64,000 bases of DNA from Prinsepia uniflora (Eukaryota > Streptophyta > Magnoliopsida > Rosales > Rosaceae). The stretch covers positions 20,491,572-20,555,571 of the forward strand of contig CM064872.1 of assembly GCA_032719365.1 (NCBI GenBank), in the 5' to 3' direction. Positions 1 through 12,750 of the stretch are shown here, piece by piece (the stretch's first letter is position 1; every line of letters begins with the position of its first letter). The notes under the pieces are model-generated. The model saw only the letters and a list, made by a program, of their open reading frames with translations, was not told the origin of the DNA and did no database searches. A program made the position numbers and the translations under genes.

Positions 1-138
1 CGGTATGTGTTGAGCAAGAAAAAGTAGAATAAAAGAAAATAGAATCTTGTCATTGATAGTTTGTGTGGGTTAGCTTGGACCAGTACAATGAGAGCCTAAG
101 TGTGGCTTACAAGATTATGGTCGTTAGCTAAATTAAAT

Positions 139-562
139 TTAGTACCTCTTGAGGTGGTCGGCATTCGAAGGGTGGCCTAGGACATGGTCGTCGGTGCTAG
201 AGAGTTCATAGGTGCCCGGTTGGCATATCCGGGTGATCTTGTAGGGGCCTTCCCAATTGAGGCCGAGTGTGCCTGCTGTTCGGTCCTTAGTGGCCAGACT
301 GACTTTCCTGAGTACCCAGTCCCCCACTTGGAAAGTGCTTGGTTTGACCTTTGCGTCGTGATATTAGCAGAGCCGTTGCTTGTACCCAGTCCCTCACTTG
401 TAGCTGTTGCTTGTAGAGTTGACCGATGATGAGGGTGTAGCAGGCTGCGTGTTGGCGTATCTTCTTGGCCTCGATCTTGTCGGTTGGTAAACTATCGTTG
501 GTGAGGAATCGGATGAGCGGTGCCATCCATATCGAGTCGGTGTTGACATAGAAGACTGTCGA
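139..562 (-). pseudogene. Broken Ty3/gypsy (Tat-like) pol remnant
   Basis: Two reading frames on the minus strand carry parts of a gypsy polyprotein. Upstream (about 562-400) the translation contains WMAPLIRFLTNDSLP, DKIEAKKIRQHAA and GQLYK, which matches the linker and zinc-binding start of integrase in Tat/Ogre-type elements. Downstream, after a frame change (about 139-327), it contains GDWVLRKV, LGLNWEGPYKI and NADHLKRY, the usual integrase C-terminal end. The DDE catalytic core that should lie between them is absent, so this is an internally deleted, frameshifted remnant. It is the only recognisable retrotransposon protein sequence in the window. The family call is by motif recognition; the lineage call is less certain. 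Confidence 0.8.
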
Positions 563-639
563 GGATGAGGTGCTCGGTCTGTGGAGTATTTCTACTGGAA
601 CACTTTAGCTGGTTTTCTCGTCCAAGGATGAGGCTAGTC

Positions 640-2145
640 GGGCGACCGCGTGAGGCCCATACGCAGGGAGCTGCTGATGGCACGTGGGGGCACGTGTCAC
701 CTTATCTCGATGTGCAGCCAACATATTTTTCAATTTTTTTCGATATTATGAACAATTTGGTGCAAGTTTCAAGTCAATCAGACACCATCTTGGGGTAGTT
801 TTGAGTGTCTGACGCATTAGTCTAGGTTTTAAAATTTGTATTTAAATATCGAGAATTAGGGATTGTATTAGGAGGTTACATGGGAAGTTTGTGAGTATAT
901 TTTTGACAAGCTACACAGCCCCAGAAATCGGAGAAGAGCATTCAATTCAGAATTAAATTGCGAGGAAAGATTGTGGGGTGGACTTTCATTTTTATAAAAT
1001 TATTATGCATGCATAATTAAATATTTTAATTTCTTTATTATGTGATTTATGTTTCAATGGCTCGATTATGATTTTCAAATGAATATTTGAAATTTTTTCA
1101 GAATTTATTGATTGATTTTGGACACGTATCTTACAGTTATTTGTGTAATGATGTTTTGGGATTAGACTCTGGTTTTGAAGTGTTTGACTTTTTTTTAAGT
1201 CAATGATTTGTGTTGAATGAGTTTTGTGTTTTGTGAACTGTTTCCGACGATCAACCAGCTTCGAATATGGTCAGCGCTCAGACGTCCAGAGTACGGCTCT
1301 GTTTCATGAGGCTGGAGATTTGGATTAGTTCTTAGACATCTAGTGCAGGGTTCCGTATTCTTTAAACTGGTGATGTGATTGGGATTTAGCCATCTAGAGC
1401 TCGGATCTATTTTCCTGAGTCTCTACTCAGACTTCTAGAGCTCGGCTTTATTTTTCTGCGTCTCTACTCGGACGTCTAGAGTCGCCTTTATTTTCCCGAG
1501 TGGTTTGCCTACCCGTAGTACAGTTTTCTTATGATGATTGATATATGAGCATTCGAAGGTTGGTTGTTTGTGTTTGACCATTGTTGCTCGTGCCTTAATA
1601 TTTTTCTATTGATCTGGTTTATTGATATTGATTTGATTTATGGAATACTTACTCATATTTCGTGATTTTATGGACCCCAAGGTTTACAATTTATTTCTTG
1701 TTATGATTCGATTGTTTTAGTTTACTATATGCATGCATAGTTTTTAGAAAACATATGGTAAAATATTTATGTTTCTTAAACTATATTTTCAAAATGCTTA
1801 GTTTGTCTACTCACACTTTTATCCGTTTTACTTTCCCTCTAGGTCGTGACACAGAGACGGAAACTAGTTTGGAGCCGGAGGCATAAACTTTTCACTATGC
1901 GCTCGTTGAATCTTTTAGGTAGGCTTTAGTTTTTTGAGTTGTATTATACTTATACTCTACGTGTCATCGATTAGTTGATCATGGTAATGTGAAGGGCTAT
2001 GTCAAGTATCCTTTGTCTTATAGTTGGCTTACTTTATCATTATCATGTGGTACCTTTAAGGATAGTTTCGACTATTAATGTTGATTGTCAGACGAGAGTA
2101 TGACATTTCACGATTGTCAAAGTATTTTCGGGAAGGGTCCTGATA
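640..2145 (+). mobile_element. Truncated plus-strand long LTR (3' portion)
   Basis: The segment resembles the downstream two thirds of the long LTRs elsewhere in the window: a GC-rich stretch with CGCGTGAGGCCC-like text (about 645), then the sequence following it in other copies, ATGCATGCAT at about 1007 and 1730, the decamer variant GTCTACTCAC at 1804-1813, and a pyrimidine-rich acceptor ending in AG at 1841-1842. It ends near 2145 in GGGTCCTGATA, a decayed version of the usual GGGTCCTGACA end. The U3 start is missing, and the left side abuts the pol remnant. Confidence 0.6.
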
Positions 2146-3523
2146 TTACGTGTGTTTCTAAGCTTGTACGTGGAATTCTAATCGAAATCGTAAATTTCTC
2201 AAAATTCTGGCTGCCGTGGACGGTGGCAATCTTGTCGTCGTCTCCAGTAAAACTCTAACGACTGGATCGGCCATCAACTTTGACTGACACCGTTTAAGCC
2301 CTAAGGAAATATGCTAAGAATTTAGCATATTCTGTTAGCGACTAACAACAATGTAACGACTAGATGACGAAATATTCCAGCACGTGTGACTTGCAAGTGT
2401 GGGCATATGACCGAAAAATTATGTGTGCTGGCATGTCACTGCGCGTACGGGCACATCACTGCGTGTACGGGCACATCACTGCGCATACAGTTGCATGACT
2501 GCATGTGGCTGGCACATGGCAGACACGTGTGGCAGGCACATGGCAGACATGTGTGGCATCTGGCCAACGCATGAGGCAATTTTTTTTCCTCCGGTCGTCA
2601 GATGAGGCAGTTTTTTGGCCCATGACCACCTGTAGGTATATTCTTATGGTTTATCGAACCGTCTTAAATACTTTTTTATGCGTTTAAAGTGATTTTAAGT
2701 CCGTTTTAGCCTCATTTAGGACAATCTAAGTGAGGTTTCTTGTAATTTTACTTGAAATTCGAAAAGTAACCTTATGGTCATATTCGTTTAGGATTGCATC
2801 ACGCTTGGGCTTATGTGGCTTCACACGTTGGGTGATTTCGACTCTCCGGCTAGTTTGTGAGTGGACATCTTTCTCAAAACTCAATTTTTATAGTAATACT
2901 TTACTTGCACATTTTATGTTGCTTACTTTTTTAGATACTTTTCCATGCATGCCTTGATTTGTTAATTTATAATATTTTCTTTGTGCATAATGAGTTTTTA
3001 TTTCATAGTATCTTTCAAGCATGCTAGATTGAGACAGTACTTGATGATGTTTTCGTCGAGTATGATCACTTGAAATAATTATTGCATTAACATGTTTGAT
3101 TAGTTTGTCGGTGGTAAGTGCTTAGTATTTTCGAGACATTTATTCTAGATAGTGATTATAGAACCCCCTATGAGTCTTCCTTATCTCAGTATCTGTCTGA
3201 GTGGCAATAGACCATCTTGCACATAATTTTTCACCCACATTACTCGTAATACTAGTTAAAATGTGCCACCTTGTTCCGAGCTCTAGGGGACTTGAGGTAA
3301 CCAGTGCTTAGCACCCAACTTTCACGTGGCCGAGATATACGAGCATTATAAATACTCATCTTAGTATGAGCGTATGCCTTGAGCGACTCATGAGGAATTA
3401 GATTGTACTTCATACATAATTTATTTGTACTTCGAGAAGTTTAGCTTGATTTATAATTATTTTATTATTAATATTATTATTATTATTATTACTACTTGTA
3501 TTACGTGCAAGACAAAGATTTGA
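2146..3523 (+). mobile_element. Left half of an interrupted plus-strand LTR
   Basis: There is no gene here. GTGAGTGGAC at 2857-2866 and ATGCATGC at 2945-2952 are the donor-side modules of the long-LTR family. The matching acceptor-side module (GTCAACTCAC, pyrimidine tract, AG) lies at 9254-9283, beyond the insertion at 3524-9176, so the two pieces were probably one LTR. A perfect 10-bp inverted repeat (AATATGCTAA, loop GAAT) sits at 2308-2331. The start of this LTR was not located. Confidence 0.5.
2431..2556. repeat. Short GC-rich minisatellite
   Basis: Roughly 20-bp units of the form GCACATCACTGCGTGTACGG occur at 2431-2490 and drift into about 24-bp units containing GGCACATGGCAGACACGTG at 2509-2556. 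The small open frames across it are a by-product of the repetition. Confidence 0.75.
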
Positions 3524-5919
3524 TGACAAGACCCGTCCCCGAAGGACCTAGATAACCGTGCCTGGTCCTGCTCCCGTCTGACAAGCCGACTGAAGTCCCA
3601 AAACTATCCTTCAGCACCTATCAGACAAGGGATTTTCTCCGCTTATGCCTCCGCCTCGAGATCAGCCCCAAACGTTGTGCCACGGCCTGGAGGGTCAACA
3701 AAACAGAAAAGTGTGAGTGGACAAAAATAATATCAATGGAAATACGTTTGAAACACATCGTTTACCCTCCAGTTTATCAAACCATGCATGCATAGGGAAA
3801 ACATATGAATGACAATCACCGGTTTTCCAGCCAAACCACATAACAAGTCAAATCCCGGCTCTCAGGCCAAAATATATGAAAACATAGTCACCTGGCCACA
3901 CAGACCAGAACTCGTACTCAATACCAGTGCGTAATCAAAATCAACATCAACAGTACTATGCACAAGGTCAACAATCAATTACTCAATCAATAAATCAATC
4001 AATCCGCACTATTCACAAAAGCACAAACCATCACACTGTCACACCGGCACTACTCACAAGTGCAAAAACCATCACATAATCACATCCACACTACGCGTAG
4101 GCCATAACCACGAGCATTAGCCGTCTGGGAACACCCCGAGCTTCGGCTATCTGGGAATACTTATCACCCCGAGTACCAGCCGTCTGGGAACACCCCTAGC
4201 TCCGGCTGCCTGGGAATAAGCACAATCATATCCCCGAGCTTCGGTCGCCTCGGACTACCCCTAGCTTCGACCGTCTGGGCATCCATAATCACAATGAAAA
4301 TCATCCCGGGATCATATCCCAAAACATCTCAATCAAATCCTTGACTTTAAACCAAGTCAAAATCATTACCAACCGGGACTCAAGCCCAAAAAGCATTTAT
4401 ACGTAAATCCGTAAAATCATATCGAAAACATATCACAACACATATCAATCATATTCATGACCTCAAATCAAGTCAAAAGCACGATCCAGTTAGGCCTCAA
4501 GCCCAAAACATCAATATCACGAAAATCCGTGAAATCACATTGAACACAGTAAAATAATCCAGAAATCATCATTGATTCACCCAATAAGTCAAAATACTCT
4601 TTTGGAAACCTTTCTGACTCCGGGCCTAGCCCAAAATACCATTTGCACAATTCCTCGAAAAACGTGCCCGAAAGACCGATTAAAATATTCATTAAATCAC
4701 ACATAATCATGCTACATCATCAGGACATCATTGCAAGTCAATTTATGCAATCAATCATGTAAAAACATTTAACTATGCATGCATCATGGTTTATAAAACA
4801 AATGTCTACTCACACACCGTCCAACCCGCTCGCTTTCTGAGCTGCACGCGTTTCCGTAATTCCCGATACGTGAAGGGAATCTCGAATCCTGTTCAAAATC
4901 ATTATACAGGGTTATAAACAACTCGATTTACATCATATGAATTTCCCATATTTTTCCGGGATTTAAATATTATTTTAAAATATAACATAAACCGTCGGAC
5001 CCGCGAAACATTATCGAGACGGTGTTCGATCGACTCGAAACCAATTTTAAAATGTCCGTTACATTACAGGGAGTAAAACACCTGTTGAAACCTTCCTCAG
5101 AAAACCCACCACGTGCACGCAAGCGGCTGCGCGTGAGTCCACACGTCGTGCTACAGTACCAGCTACAATTCCCTTCCTTACCCGTTTCTCTGATAAACGG
5201 ATCCTACGACCCGCGATTCGACCAGATTAGTTATTCACCAATTCAAACTCAATTTTACCGTTTCTTTCACTCATTAGCATTAATTCAATATAGAGTAAGG
5301 GTCTGTGAACTCAATTTCGTGAAACAAGGTCCTAAATCCCTCGACTCGACCTCGAAACCTGACGGGTTCTCACTCGGGTTCTACCCAATTTCACACTATT
5401 TTGTTCAATTGTTTGCACATGAAGTATCTTCTACTTATTCTAAACTTGAATTCCAAACCAATTTCATGAATTCGTACCTCCAATTACCTGAACTCAGCTT
5501 CCACAATCTGCGGACGTTACAAGGCCTGTTCTTCGTGGATTCTCCACCAATTTTCGTTCCAGTTGAGGTGGTTCGCTTCGTTGAACTCCCAGGAGGCTAA
5601 CTCTCTCGTCAATTTCGATTGAAACCGCCCACAACTTCAAATTCGATATTTATGGATTTAGGTGGATTTTCGGGTGTTCTCAATAACATTCAATTAGGAT
5701 TCTCTTGGTTCTTCTTTCGGTTTTTCTCTCCATTTAACACTGAATTACTCAATCAAGTAGAACTTGTTTTCTTGTTCAGCTGAGAATCGATCAAAGGGGT
5801 GAAAAATGGTGTTCTCTGTTCTTCTTAGTCGGGTGTTTTTAATACAGTACTGAGTTTTATTCAAATACTCATCTATTCAATTTCATTTAATAGATTTAGA
5901 GCCACTAATGCTTATTACC

Positions 5920-5937
5920 AAGTGACACATGTCACTT
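5920..5937. promoter_or_regulatory. U3 palindrome, AAGTGACA-type
   Basis: Perfect 8-bp arms AAGTGACA and TGTCACTT surround a CA centre. It occupies the same place in the LTR as the longer GGATGAGTGACA-type palindrome of other copies. Confidence 0.7.
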
Positions 5938-6374
5938 TACCCAGCCCCTGAGTCATTTAGTTGGCTGATTTAGGCAAGTTCACCATTTAATCAATCCCAT
6001 GACCTAAAACTACCATTTTACCCTTTAAGGCACAAATGACCAAAATGCCACTATACCTCACAACCCCGTAACTTTTTCGTTCGGACTCCAATTGACGCAT
6101 ACCGCCTGTCCACGGATTCAGCGTCCCGAGACCTATCCAATGGTACTTCCGGAAAGTCCAAACCATGTCCCGATCAAAAAGTCAACTTTCGGCCCCTTTG
6201 GCCAATTTACCGAATTACCCTCAAACTTCCGCACGTCATAACTTTTTCCTCGAATGTTGAAATCGGGTGTGCCACCTGTCTACGAACTCGTGACGTCCCG
6301 AACTACGTCACGGTCATCGTTCAAAGTTCGTTTGACCGTTCGAATAAAAAGTCAACCGTTCGCCCAGCTCCAGG

Positions 6375-9107
6375 TGTAACAACTCGTACCTTCGGGAAGG
6401 GTATAAATGTAATTTTTGTTAATATTTGTATTAAGGACGATTTTGCCCTTGTGAATAATGCCTCAAATGTTGACTTTTTGATTTACAGGTTGGATGAGTG
6501 TTGACTCTTGACCGTGACGTAGTTTAGGACGTCATGAGTCCGTAGACAGGTGGCAGGTTCGATTCGGACAATCGGAGAAAAAGTTATGACGTTCGGAAGA
6601 TGGAGGGCGTTACCATAATTTTGACTATTTGAGGAAAATGTTGACTTTTTGGTGGACTTGTGATTTTCACGTAGACCGAGGACCGTTAGATAGGTCTCGA
6701 CGTCCTGAGTACAACGACAGGCGGCACGCTGTCATCGGACGTCGGATGGAATAGTTACGGGTTTGAGAAGCTCGAGGGTAAAAAGGTCATTTTTAAATCT
6801 AGGGGCATTTTAGTCTTTTCCCTTATGCCCAATCAGATCAGAGCAAGTGGCATTTGTGGATTGGGATATTTTCTTCGGATCCATAGGGATTGGACACGTG
6901 GTGAGGGCTGGATGGTTCTAGGAAGGTCTAAGGTGTGCACGGCCACATTTTGTTCAAGGCTTAACCGTGTAATTGGTTTGAACACAGGAAAAACAGAGAG
7001 GAAAAATTAGAGAGACTACGATCGATTCAAGGCGTGAGTGAGTGGGTTGTGGATTGAGAGAGTGATAGAGAGACGAGGGTGAGTTGTTGATCGTGTTTTG
7101 GACTGGAACCGTGCACAGAGGCACGACGGTGGACGGCTGAAAGTTTTGGGAAAACAGAGAGGTGGTGACCCTGTGGCGGTGGTTGTGCCGTGTGGTGGCT
7201 CAAACCAAGGCAATAGGAGGCTCAGGAGCTTGCAGGGGACTCATCAAGCACCGTGGTACACGGCGGTGCAGACGGCGGTGGACGGTTCGAAGGTAAGCCT
7301 CGAATCCCCTGTTTTCCCGTGATTTTGTTTTCAAAAGTCGTGGCTTTAGGGTTAGAGTCGAGAGATTTGGAGGTTAGGTTGAGGTTCAGGGAGGTCCTAG
7401 GAGTCGTCTAGGATGGTCGCCGTGACGGGGGAGGACCTGGGTGGCCGGCGGCCAAAACAGGGGCCACGGGCTATGTTTTTCGAGGGAGAAATCGTCAAGT
7501 TTTAGGCTGTGATTTTCAATTGTTAGGATGGGGTTAGATTGCTAAGGATTGGACGAAGCTTCTGGGATTGGATTGGACTGAAATGGTGGAGGAATTGCAG
7601 AGAACCGGTCACGCCGGTTCAACACAGTTGAACCGGGTGACTCGAGGTTGAAGATGCACTGTAGCAGGCGCGTGAGGCCCACGCGCAGCCACTTTGGGCG
7701 GCGCATGGAGGCGCGTGGGGAGGATTCCGGCCAACCTTCCAACATGGTTTTGGTTCTAAATGTCCTAAGGAATCCATAGGTGTGATTTTCGGGTTAATCG
7801 GACGATGTTATGAGATAGTTCGGGAATCCGGACGTTTTAGGGTCTAAGATTAAAATATGAATAAATTCCCGAAAAATTGGTGAAATTAGGGTTAGTATCC
7901 TTGATGTATTTGTGACCATATTTGGTGCATATTGACAGGACGGGAGACGCCTGAGACGGTCGAGGAGCGCACGGAGCGCGATTGACTCGTTCAGATTTTT
8001 GAGTGGACTCTTTCTTTCTTTACGAGCATGCCTAACTGTTTTATTGAGGTTTTATGATATTAAATATGTTTTTATGCTTCTTGATGATGGTTATATGTGG
8101 TTGATATGTTTGCACGTTTTTCGAGACATTTTCGGGTTTTTGCACGTTTTTTTGAGAAAAAGCTGGATTTCGGATTTTGATGTCATACTTAGGGATTTCA
8201 ATATATAATTGTTTTCTAATGATGATAAATGGATTATGAAACATGATTTTTGATAATTGCGGGTTTTGGTTTAAAAAGTGGATTTTCAGATTTGGGTTCG
8301 GAATGACGGTTCTGAACCCCGGAAGGGCTTCGAACCGGGGATTTCGAATTCGAGTTTGGCTGTGGATTTAGAAATGGTTTTACATTGAATTTGGATTGGA
8401 TTTGCTGGATCTGGATATGAGTTTAAAGACCCGGATATTCTGATGGATGGGGGACAGGCCCGGATTGAGTTTAAAGGCTCGGGAGTTTAAAGACTCGGAC
8501 ATTTATGATATTACCCCCATAGGCCTATTGAGTTTAAAGACTCGGGAGTTTAAAGACTCGGATTACATTTGAGGCCTGATTGAGTTTAAAGACTCGGATA
8601 GACCCAGCAGGTTTGATCAGACTCGGATAATTGTGGATTTGTTTTTATGATGTGATCTTGTTATGCTGTTTTACGTTGTGGTTTTCTAAAACTTAGCTAG
8701 GCATGCATGTTTTCAAAACGGAGGGAACAAATATTATTATTATTATTTTTCCTTAACTCTGATTTGATGATAAACTGTTTTTGAAACTTTTATTTATCTT
8801 AGTCCACTCACACTCTTGGTTTTAAATTTTCCCTCCAGGTCGTGGTGATAGCGTTGGGGTGAACGTTGAGGCAAGGGACCGAGGTATAGAGCTTACGACG
8901 TTCTTCCATTGCGAGACTAGCATAGTAGGATTTTGTGCCCATTTTGTAGGACTATGCTCTGACTTACAGTTATATTATATTTACTCCTTCGTCTGATAAT
9001 TATGCTTATAGTAGTGTTGAGGTTATTTTGGTACTTTGGGTGTGATTGTCAGACGGGAGCAGGGTTCGTCCCGGGTATCGAGATGATATTTGGGACGGGT
9101 CCTGACA
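6375..9107 (+). mobile_element. Solo long LTR, plus strand, TSD CCAGG
   Basis: It starts TGTAACAACTCG and ends GGGTCCTGACA, flanked by CCAGG at 6370-6374 and 9108-9112. The length is 2733 bp. It shows the internal order of the family: a possible first-intron donor GAAGGTAAG near 7290, acceptor-like TGACAG near 7935, a decayed donor decamer (TTGAGTGGAC) near 8000, an array of TTTAAAG hairpin units (8418-8600), GCATGCATG near 8700, GTCCACTCAC at 8802-8811 and CCCTCCAG ending at 8838. It inserted into the older minus-strand LTR around it. Confidence 0.88.
8418..8600. repeat. TTTAAAG mini-hairpin array
   Basis: Several units of GAGTTTAAAGACTC (4-bp arms GAGT/ACTC around TTAAAG) are spaced irregularly, with degenerate units between. 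The reverse complement of the same unit forms the array at 12751-13130. Confidence 0.75.
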
Positions 9108-9176
9108 CCAGGGGCAAAATCGTCATTTTCCTCAAATTTTCCAAGTTTTCGTTTTTCGCATTTCCGGGGCGTTACA

Positions 9177-9600
9177 TTTGATTATGAGATTTTAGTAAAA
9201 CTGAGGAGTTAATGCTTTTATAATTCGTAGTTTTTCACTAAAATAAAAACTAAGTCAACTCACCTTTTTTTTGTGCCCCTTAGGTCCGATGTTACTTCGC
9301 ATACTTTGAGGAGGCTTCGATAGCTATTCTGACATTCACGCATGTAGTCTGGATGCAATGAAAATCGGGATAACTCAGGTAGTTATTTGAATTATATGAT
9401 CATCATTAGTTTACTATGTTTTAAACTTCCGTTGCCGCGGTAAAATGCTAATTAGTTTATACTTATTATGTTTTACATGCCTTCCTAAAATGTAACATTT
9501 TATCTTTTTAACTTTTGTCATCTGGATGTCACCGTCTAAATGTCGGCCATCATGTCTTGATCCTAACGTCCTTGTATACTTTCCGGATTGGCGTGTTGTA
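9177..9600 (+). mobile_element. Right half of the interrupted plus-strand LTR
   Basis: This continues the LTR-like segment of 2146-3523 after the insertion. GTCAACTCAC at 9254-9263 is followed by a T-rich tract and an acceptor-like CCCCTTAG ending at 9283. The right boundary is uncertain; no clear CA end was seen. Confidence 0.45.
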
Positions 9601-10879
9601 AATGTGCCCTTAATTTAAAATTAAATTTCATATAGTTGGAATTGAATATTTAAAATTACATAATTTTAGGATTGTATGCTCCATTTATTTGCTTAAAATT
9701 AAAGCTTGAGCTTTTTTATACTAATTATTTCGCTACACATGGAGTAAATTGATATTGATTCACTTGTTGGTTGTCATCAAATAGTTTTAGTTTTAAAGAT
9801 AATATAATTTTAAAATCTGACAAAATCCATATTTTTCTTTACACGTCAAAAGAAAGGGGAAAAAGGGCAAAAATGGCATTGCACTATTCTTAAGCATAAT
9901 ATTTAATTGATTATAAATATAAATTCTATATAAAGTGGTATATATACATAGATTTAGGATATGAGGAAATGTTCAAGAAATGATTAACTATTTACATTAC
10001 ATCATTAAATGTGTAAGCATGATTTTACCTATATATATATAAATAATTGTAAAGACTATTAAATAATGACTCTAACATGTAGAATGTAACAATGTTATTT
10101 TATTTTTCAAGAAATAAAATATGAACTCTAATAATCTAATATAAGTTATATAACCAAGAAAATAATTTTTTATTATAATTTGTTGTTATAATAGTAATAG
10201 GAATAATAATAGTAGTAATAATAATAGTATTAATATTTCATTAGATTCAAGGCACGAAATGATATCCCAAATTGAGTAATAAAATTAAATTATTATTTAT
10301 ACACAATAATAATAAAATAGTAATATAATAATAATTATAAGATTGATAAATAAATGTCCAAGAATAAAACTGAAATTGTATTATTCAGAACAAAGGGAAA
10401 AAAATAAGGGCAAAATGATAGATATAAATATATTCAAGATGAGAAAATGTTAAAAAGATTATTAAATATTACATACATCAATATTTATTCATTTTTATAA
10501 TTTTATATATATTATAGCAATAGTGGATAACTAACCGTGATCATGATTATATATAATAAATAATTAAAAAGACTACTAAATAATGATTTGAAAGACTACT
10601 AAACAATCATAAAGTCTATAGTATAATATAAGTTATATAACGTCCAAAATAATTTGTTGTTTGTTAATATAATTTTTAGCTAACATATAAAATAATAATA
10701 TGATAGTAATAATAGTAGCAATAATAATAGTATTATTTCATTAGATTCAAGACACGGTACAATATTTCCAAATTGATTAATAATTAATAATTATTATTTA
10801 TAATAAATAATAATAATAATAAAATAATGATAATTGAATATAATGTAAGGTTTAGAGCAAAAGGAAAATATTTTAAGGG

Positions 10880-10920
<41 letters not shown>

Positions 10921-11181
10921 GAATATAATGTAAGGTTTAGAGAAAAAGGGGGAAAAAGATTTATAAAATAGAAAGGAAAAAATGATACCATAAGATTATA
11001 TGCTTAATTTAAAATTAAGTTTCATATTGTTGAAATTTAATATTTAAAATTACATAATTTTAAGATTATACGCTCCGTCTATTTGCTTAGAACTAAAGCT
11101 TGAGTTTTTTTTATTCTAACTATTTGGAAGTAAAATATACTTTGAGTAAATCAATATTGCTTAAGTTGTTGGTTTTCATCA
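9600..11181. repeat. AT-rich duplicated intergenic DNA
   Basis: No gene is visible. The stretch beginning CTTAATTTAAAATTAA near 9612 recurs near 11000 and then continues at 32805 on the far side of the 21.6-kb insertion. A second duplicated block (containing TTTCATTAGATTCAAG) occurs near 10235 and 10735. A run of AAT units lies at 10881-10917. Confidence 0.65.
10881..10917. repeat. (AAT)n microsatellite
   Basis: About 12 uninterrupted AAT units in AT-rich DNA. Confidence 0.9.
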
Positions 11182-11389
11182 TGATAGGACCCATCCAAAT
11201 TCCCTTGGATTATGGTGGGATGTGTCTGCTCCCATCTTACACTACGTGACAGACAAAAGATAAAACCGTAACCCGCTCGGAGTTATCCAAAGTACGCAAG
11301 GATTTGTGGCAGCATGTATGTATGGAAATGGGCCATAGGGTGGGCGACAAATGTCACTCATCCTATAGTTCCAATTCAGATATTTGGAT
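11182..11389 (-). mobile_element. 3' LTR of the outer element, left fragment
   Basis: It is homologous to 32263-32470 and includes a degenerate copy of the U3 palindrome near 11339-11363. It is cut at 11390 by the insertion of 11390-22588. Confidence 0.8.
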
Positions 11390-11681
11390 TGTAACAATCC
11401 AAACTTTATTTAATTTATAATTTCAAATAATTAATGTAAATTGACCATTTTGCCCCTAGTGGAGGGAAATGTTGACTTTACTAGGGTTACCTTTTGGACT
11501 TTGACCACTGATCGTGACGTATATCGGGATGTCACGAGTCCGTAGACAGGCCCTATGTTGAAATCGGACGTCAGACGAAAAAGTTATGGTCACGGACGTG
11601 AAATCGACACTATTCATGCAAATTGAGACGGGTGTACAGTTGTCCTTATCCAATTGGCCCAAAATATTTGGTGGGACCAAT

Positions 11682-11707
11682 GGATGAGTGACAAGTGTCA
11701 CCTATCC
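11682..11707. promoter_or_regulatory. U3 palindrome, GGATGAGTGACA-type
   Basis: The left arm GGATGAGTGACA faces a right arm that matches except for one base, around an AG centre. It is followed by TATTGGCCCATCC and pyrimidine-rich sequence, as expected of a promoter-proximal U3 element. Confidence 0.65.
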
Positions 11708-12750
11708 TATTGGCCCATCCTTCCATGCATTTGGATCTGTTTTGATTTATGCATCTCCTCATCTCTCTCATTTGCTCTCTGTGTAAACCCGAAACCACCC
11801 AACCCAAACACACAAACACAACAACCCCATGCCATCCTATTTATTCATCATCTCCTTTTCTCAATGTTGGGAGTGAGTGAGAGTGAGACCAGAGCGACGG
11901 CTGAGGGAACGGCGGACCACGGCGGAGGTAAGAAAACCCGAAATTGTGTTTTTGGCCCAAAAATGGAAATTGATATTTCGACATTTGTTGAGTGATTTGA
12001 TGCACCCTAACCTTTTCTAGGGACTTAGGCGATCTTAGAGGGCTTGATTTCGAGGAAGAAGGTGGCTGGAGTTAACCGAAAAACCAATTCGGAATTCCCG
12101 TCTTGACACGACCCACCCTCAATCCTCCGGGATTAAGGGCTAAGTCATGCTCCCGTCTAACTCACGTGCGACACGAAGGCTAAACACTCGTTCAACCCCC
12201 TTGGAACACGCAAGCCAGATAAGGGATACCAGGCCAATGTACCAAAAACACCTTCTGATGTCCCAGAGTGCGCAGAACTTACTGTGGTTCGCGTGTGTGA
12301 TGTCTCTGTCTCCCTCTCTCACAACAGCCCGCACCACATCAACCTTGAGGGTATCGAAAAAAAAAGAATGTGAGGGGATAAAAATAAATAATAAGTTCAT
12401 AAAACATTCAAACAAAGACAATTATACCCTCCACGTAAAACCCAATGCATGCATTCGAAAAACATTTCTTAAAACCATTTCCTTTCCAAAATAATAGAAT
12501 CGTTTATAAAAAAACCAGAAATCATTTCTTGAATCAAATCTCGTTTCTCAAATCCAGGACCTCGGCCCAAAACCATAAATCAATATCAACGTACGGGAAC
12601 TCAGCCCAAAATCATAAATCAACATCAAAGTACGGGAACTCAGCCCAAAATCTATCAAATCCAAATCATCCGAGCCACAGCCCAAAACATCTAAAAACCA
12701 ATGAAAAACCAATCGAAAATAAAGTCAATCAATATGTTGGATCTTAAGCA

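Larger units (their letters stand above)
3524..9176 (-). mobile_element. Solo long LTR, minus strand, TSD TTTGA
   Basis: The left end TGACAAGACCC (the LTR 3' end seen from the plus strand) and right end GGGGCGTTACA (its 5' end) are flanked by the direct repeat TTTGA at 3519-3523 and 9177-9181. The unit is interrupted by the solo LTR 6375-9107. Removing that and one copy of its 5-bp duplication leaves about 2.9 kb, the normal family size. There is no internal domain, so it is a solo LTR. The open frame at 5022-5600 is not protein-like; it crosses the conserved stretch that recurs in all copies. Confidence 0.85.

Noticed and set aside
5022..5600. 192-codon open frame on the plus strand
   Set aside because: It lies in the minus-strand solo LTR 3524-9176. 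Its start overlaps a stretch repeated in every LTR copy, other copies do not keep the frame, and no protein family is recognisable.
11654..11995. 113-residue frame with hydrophobic start
   Set aside because: It crosses the U3 palindrome and leader of a plus-strand LTR; equivalent regions of other copies are not open.
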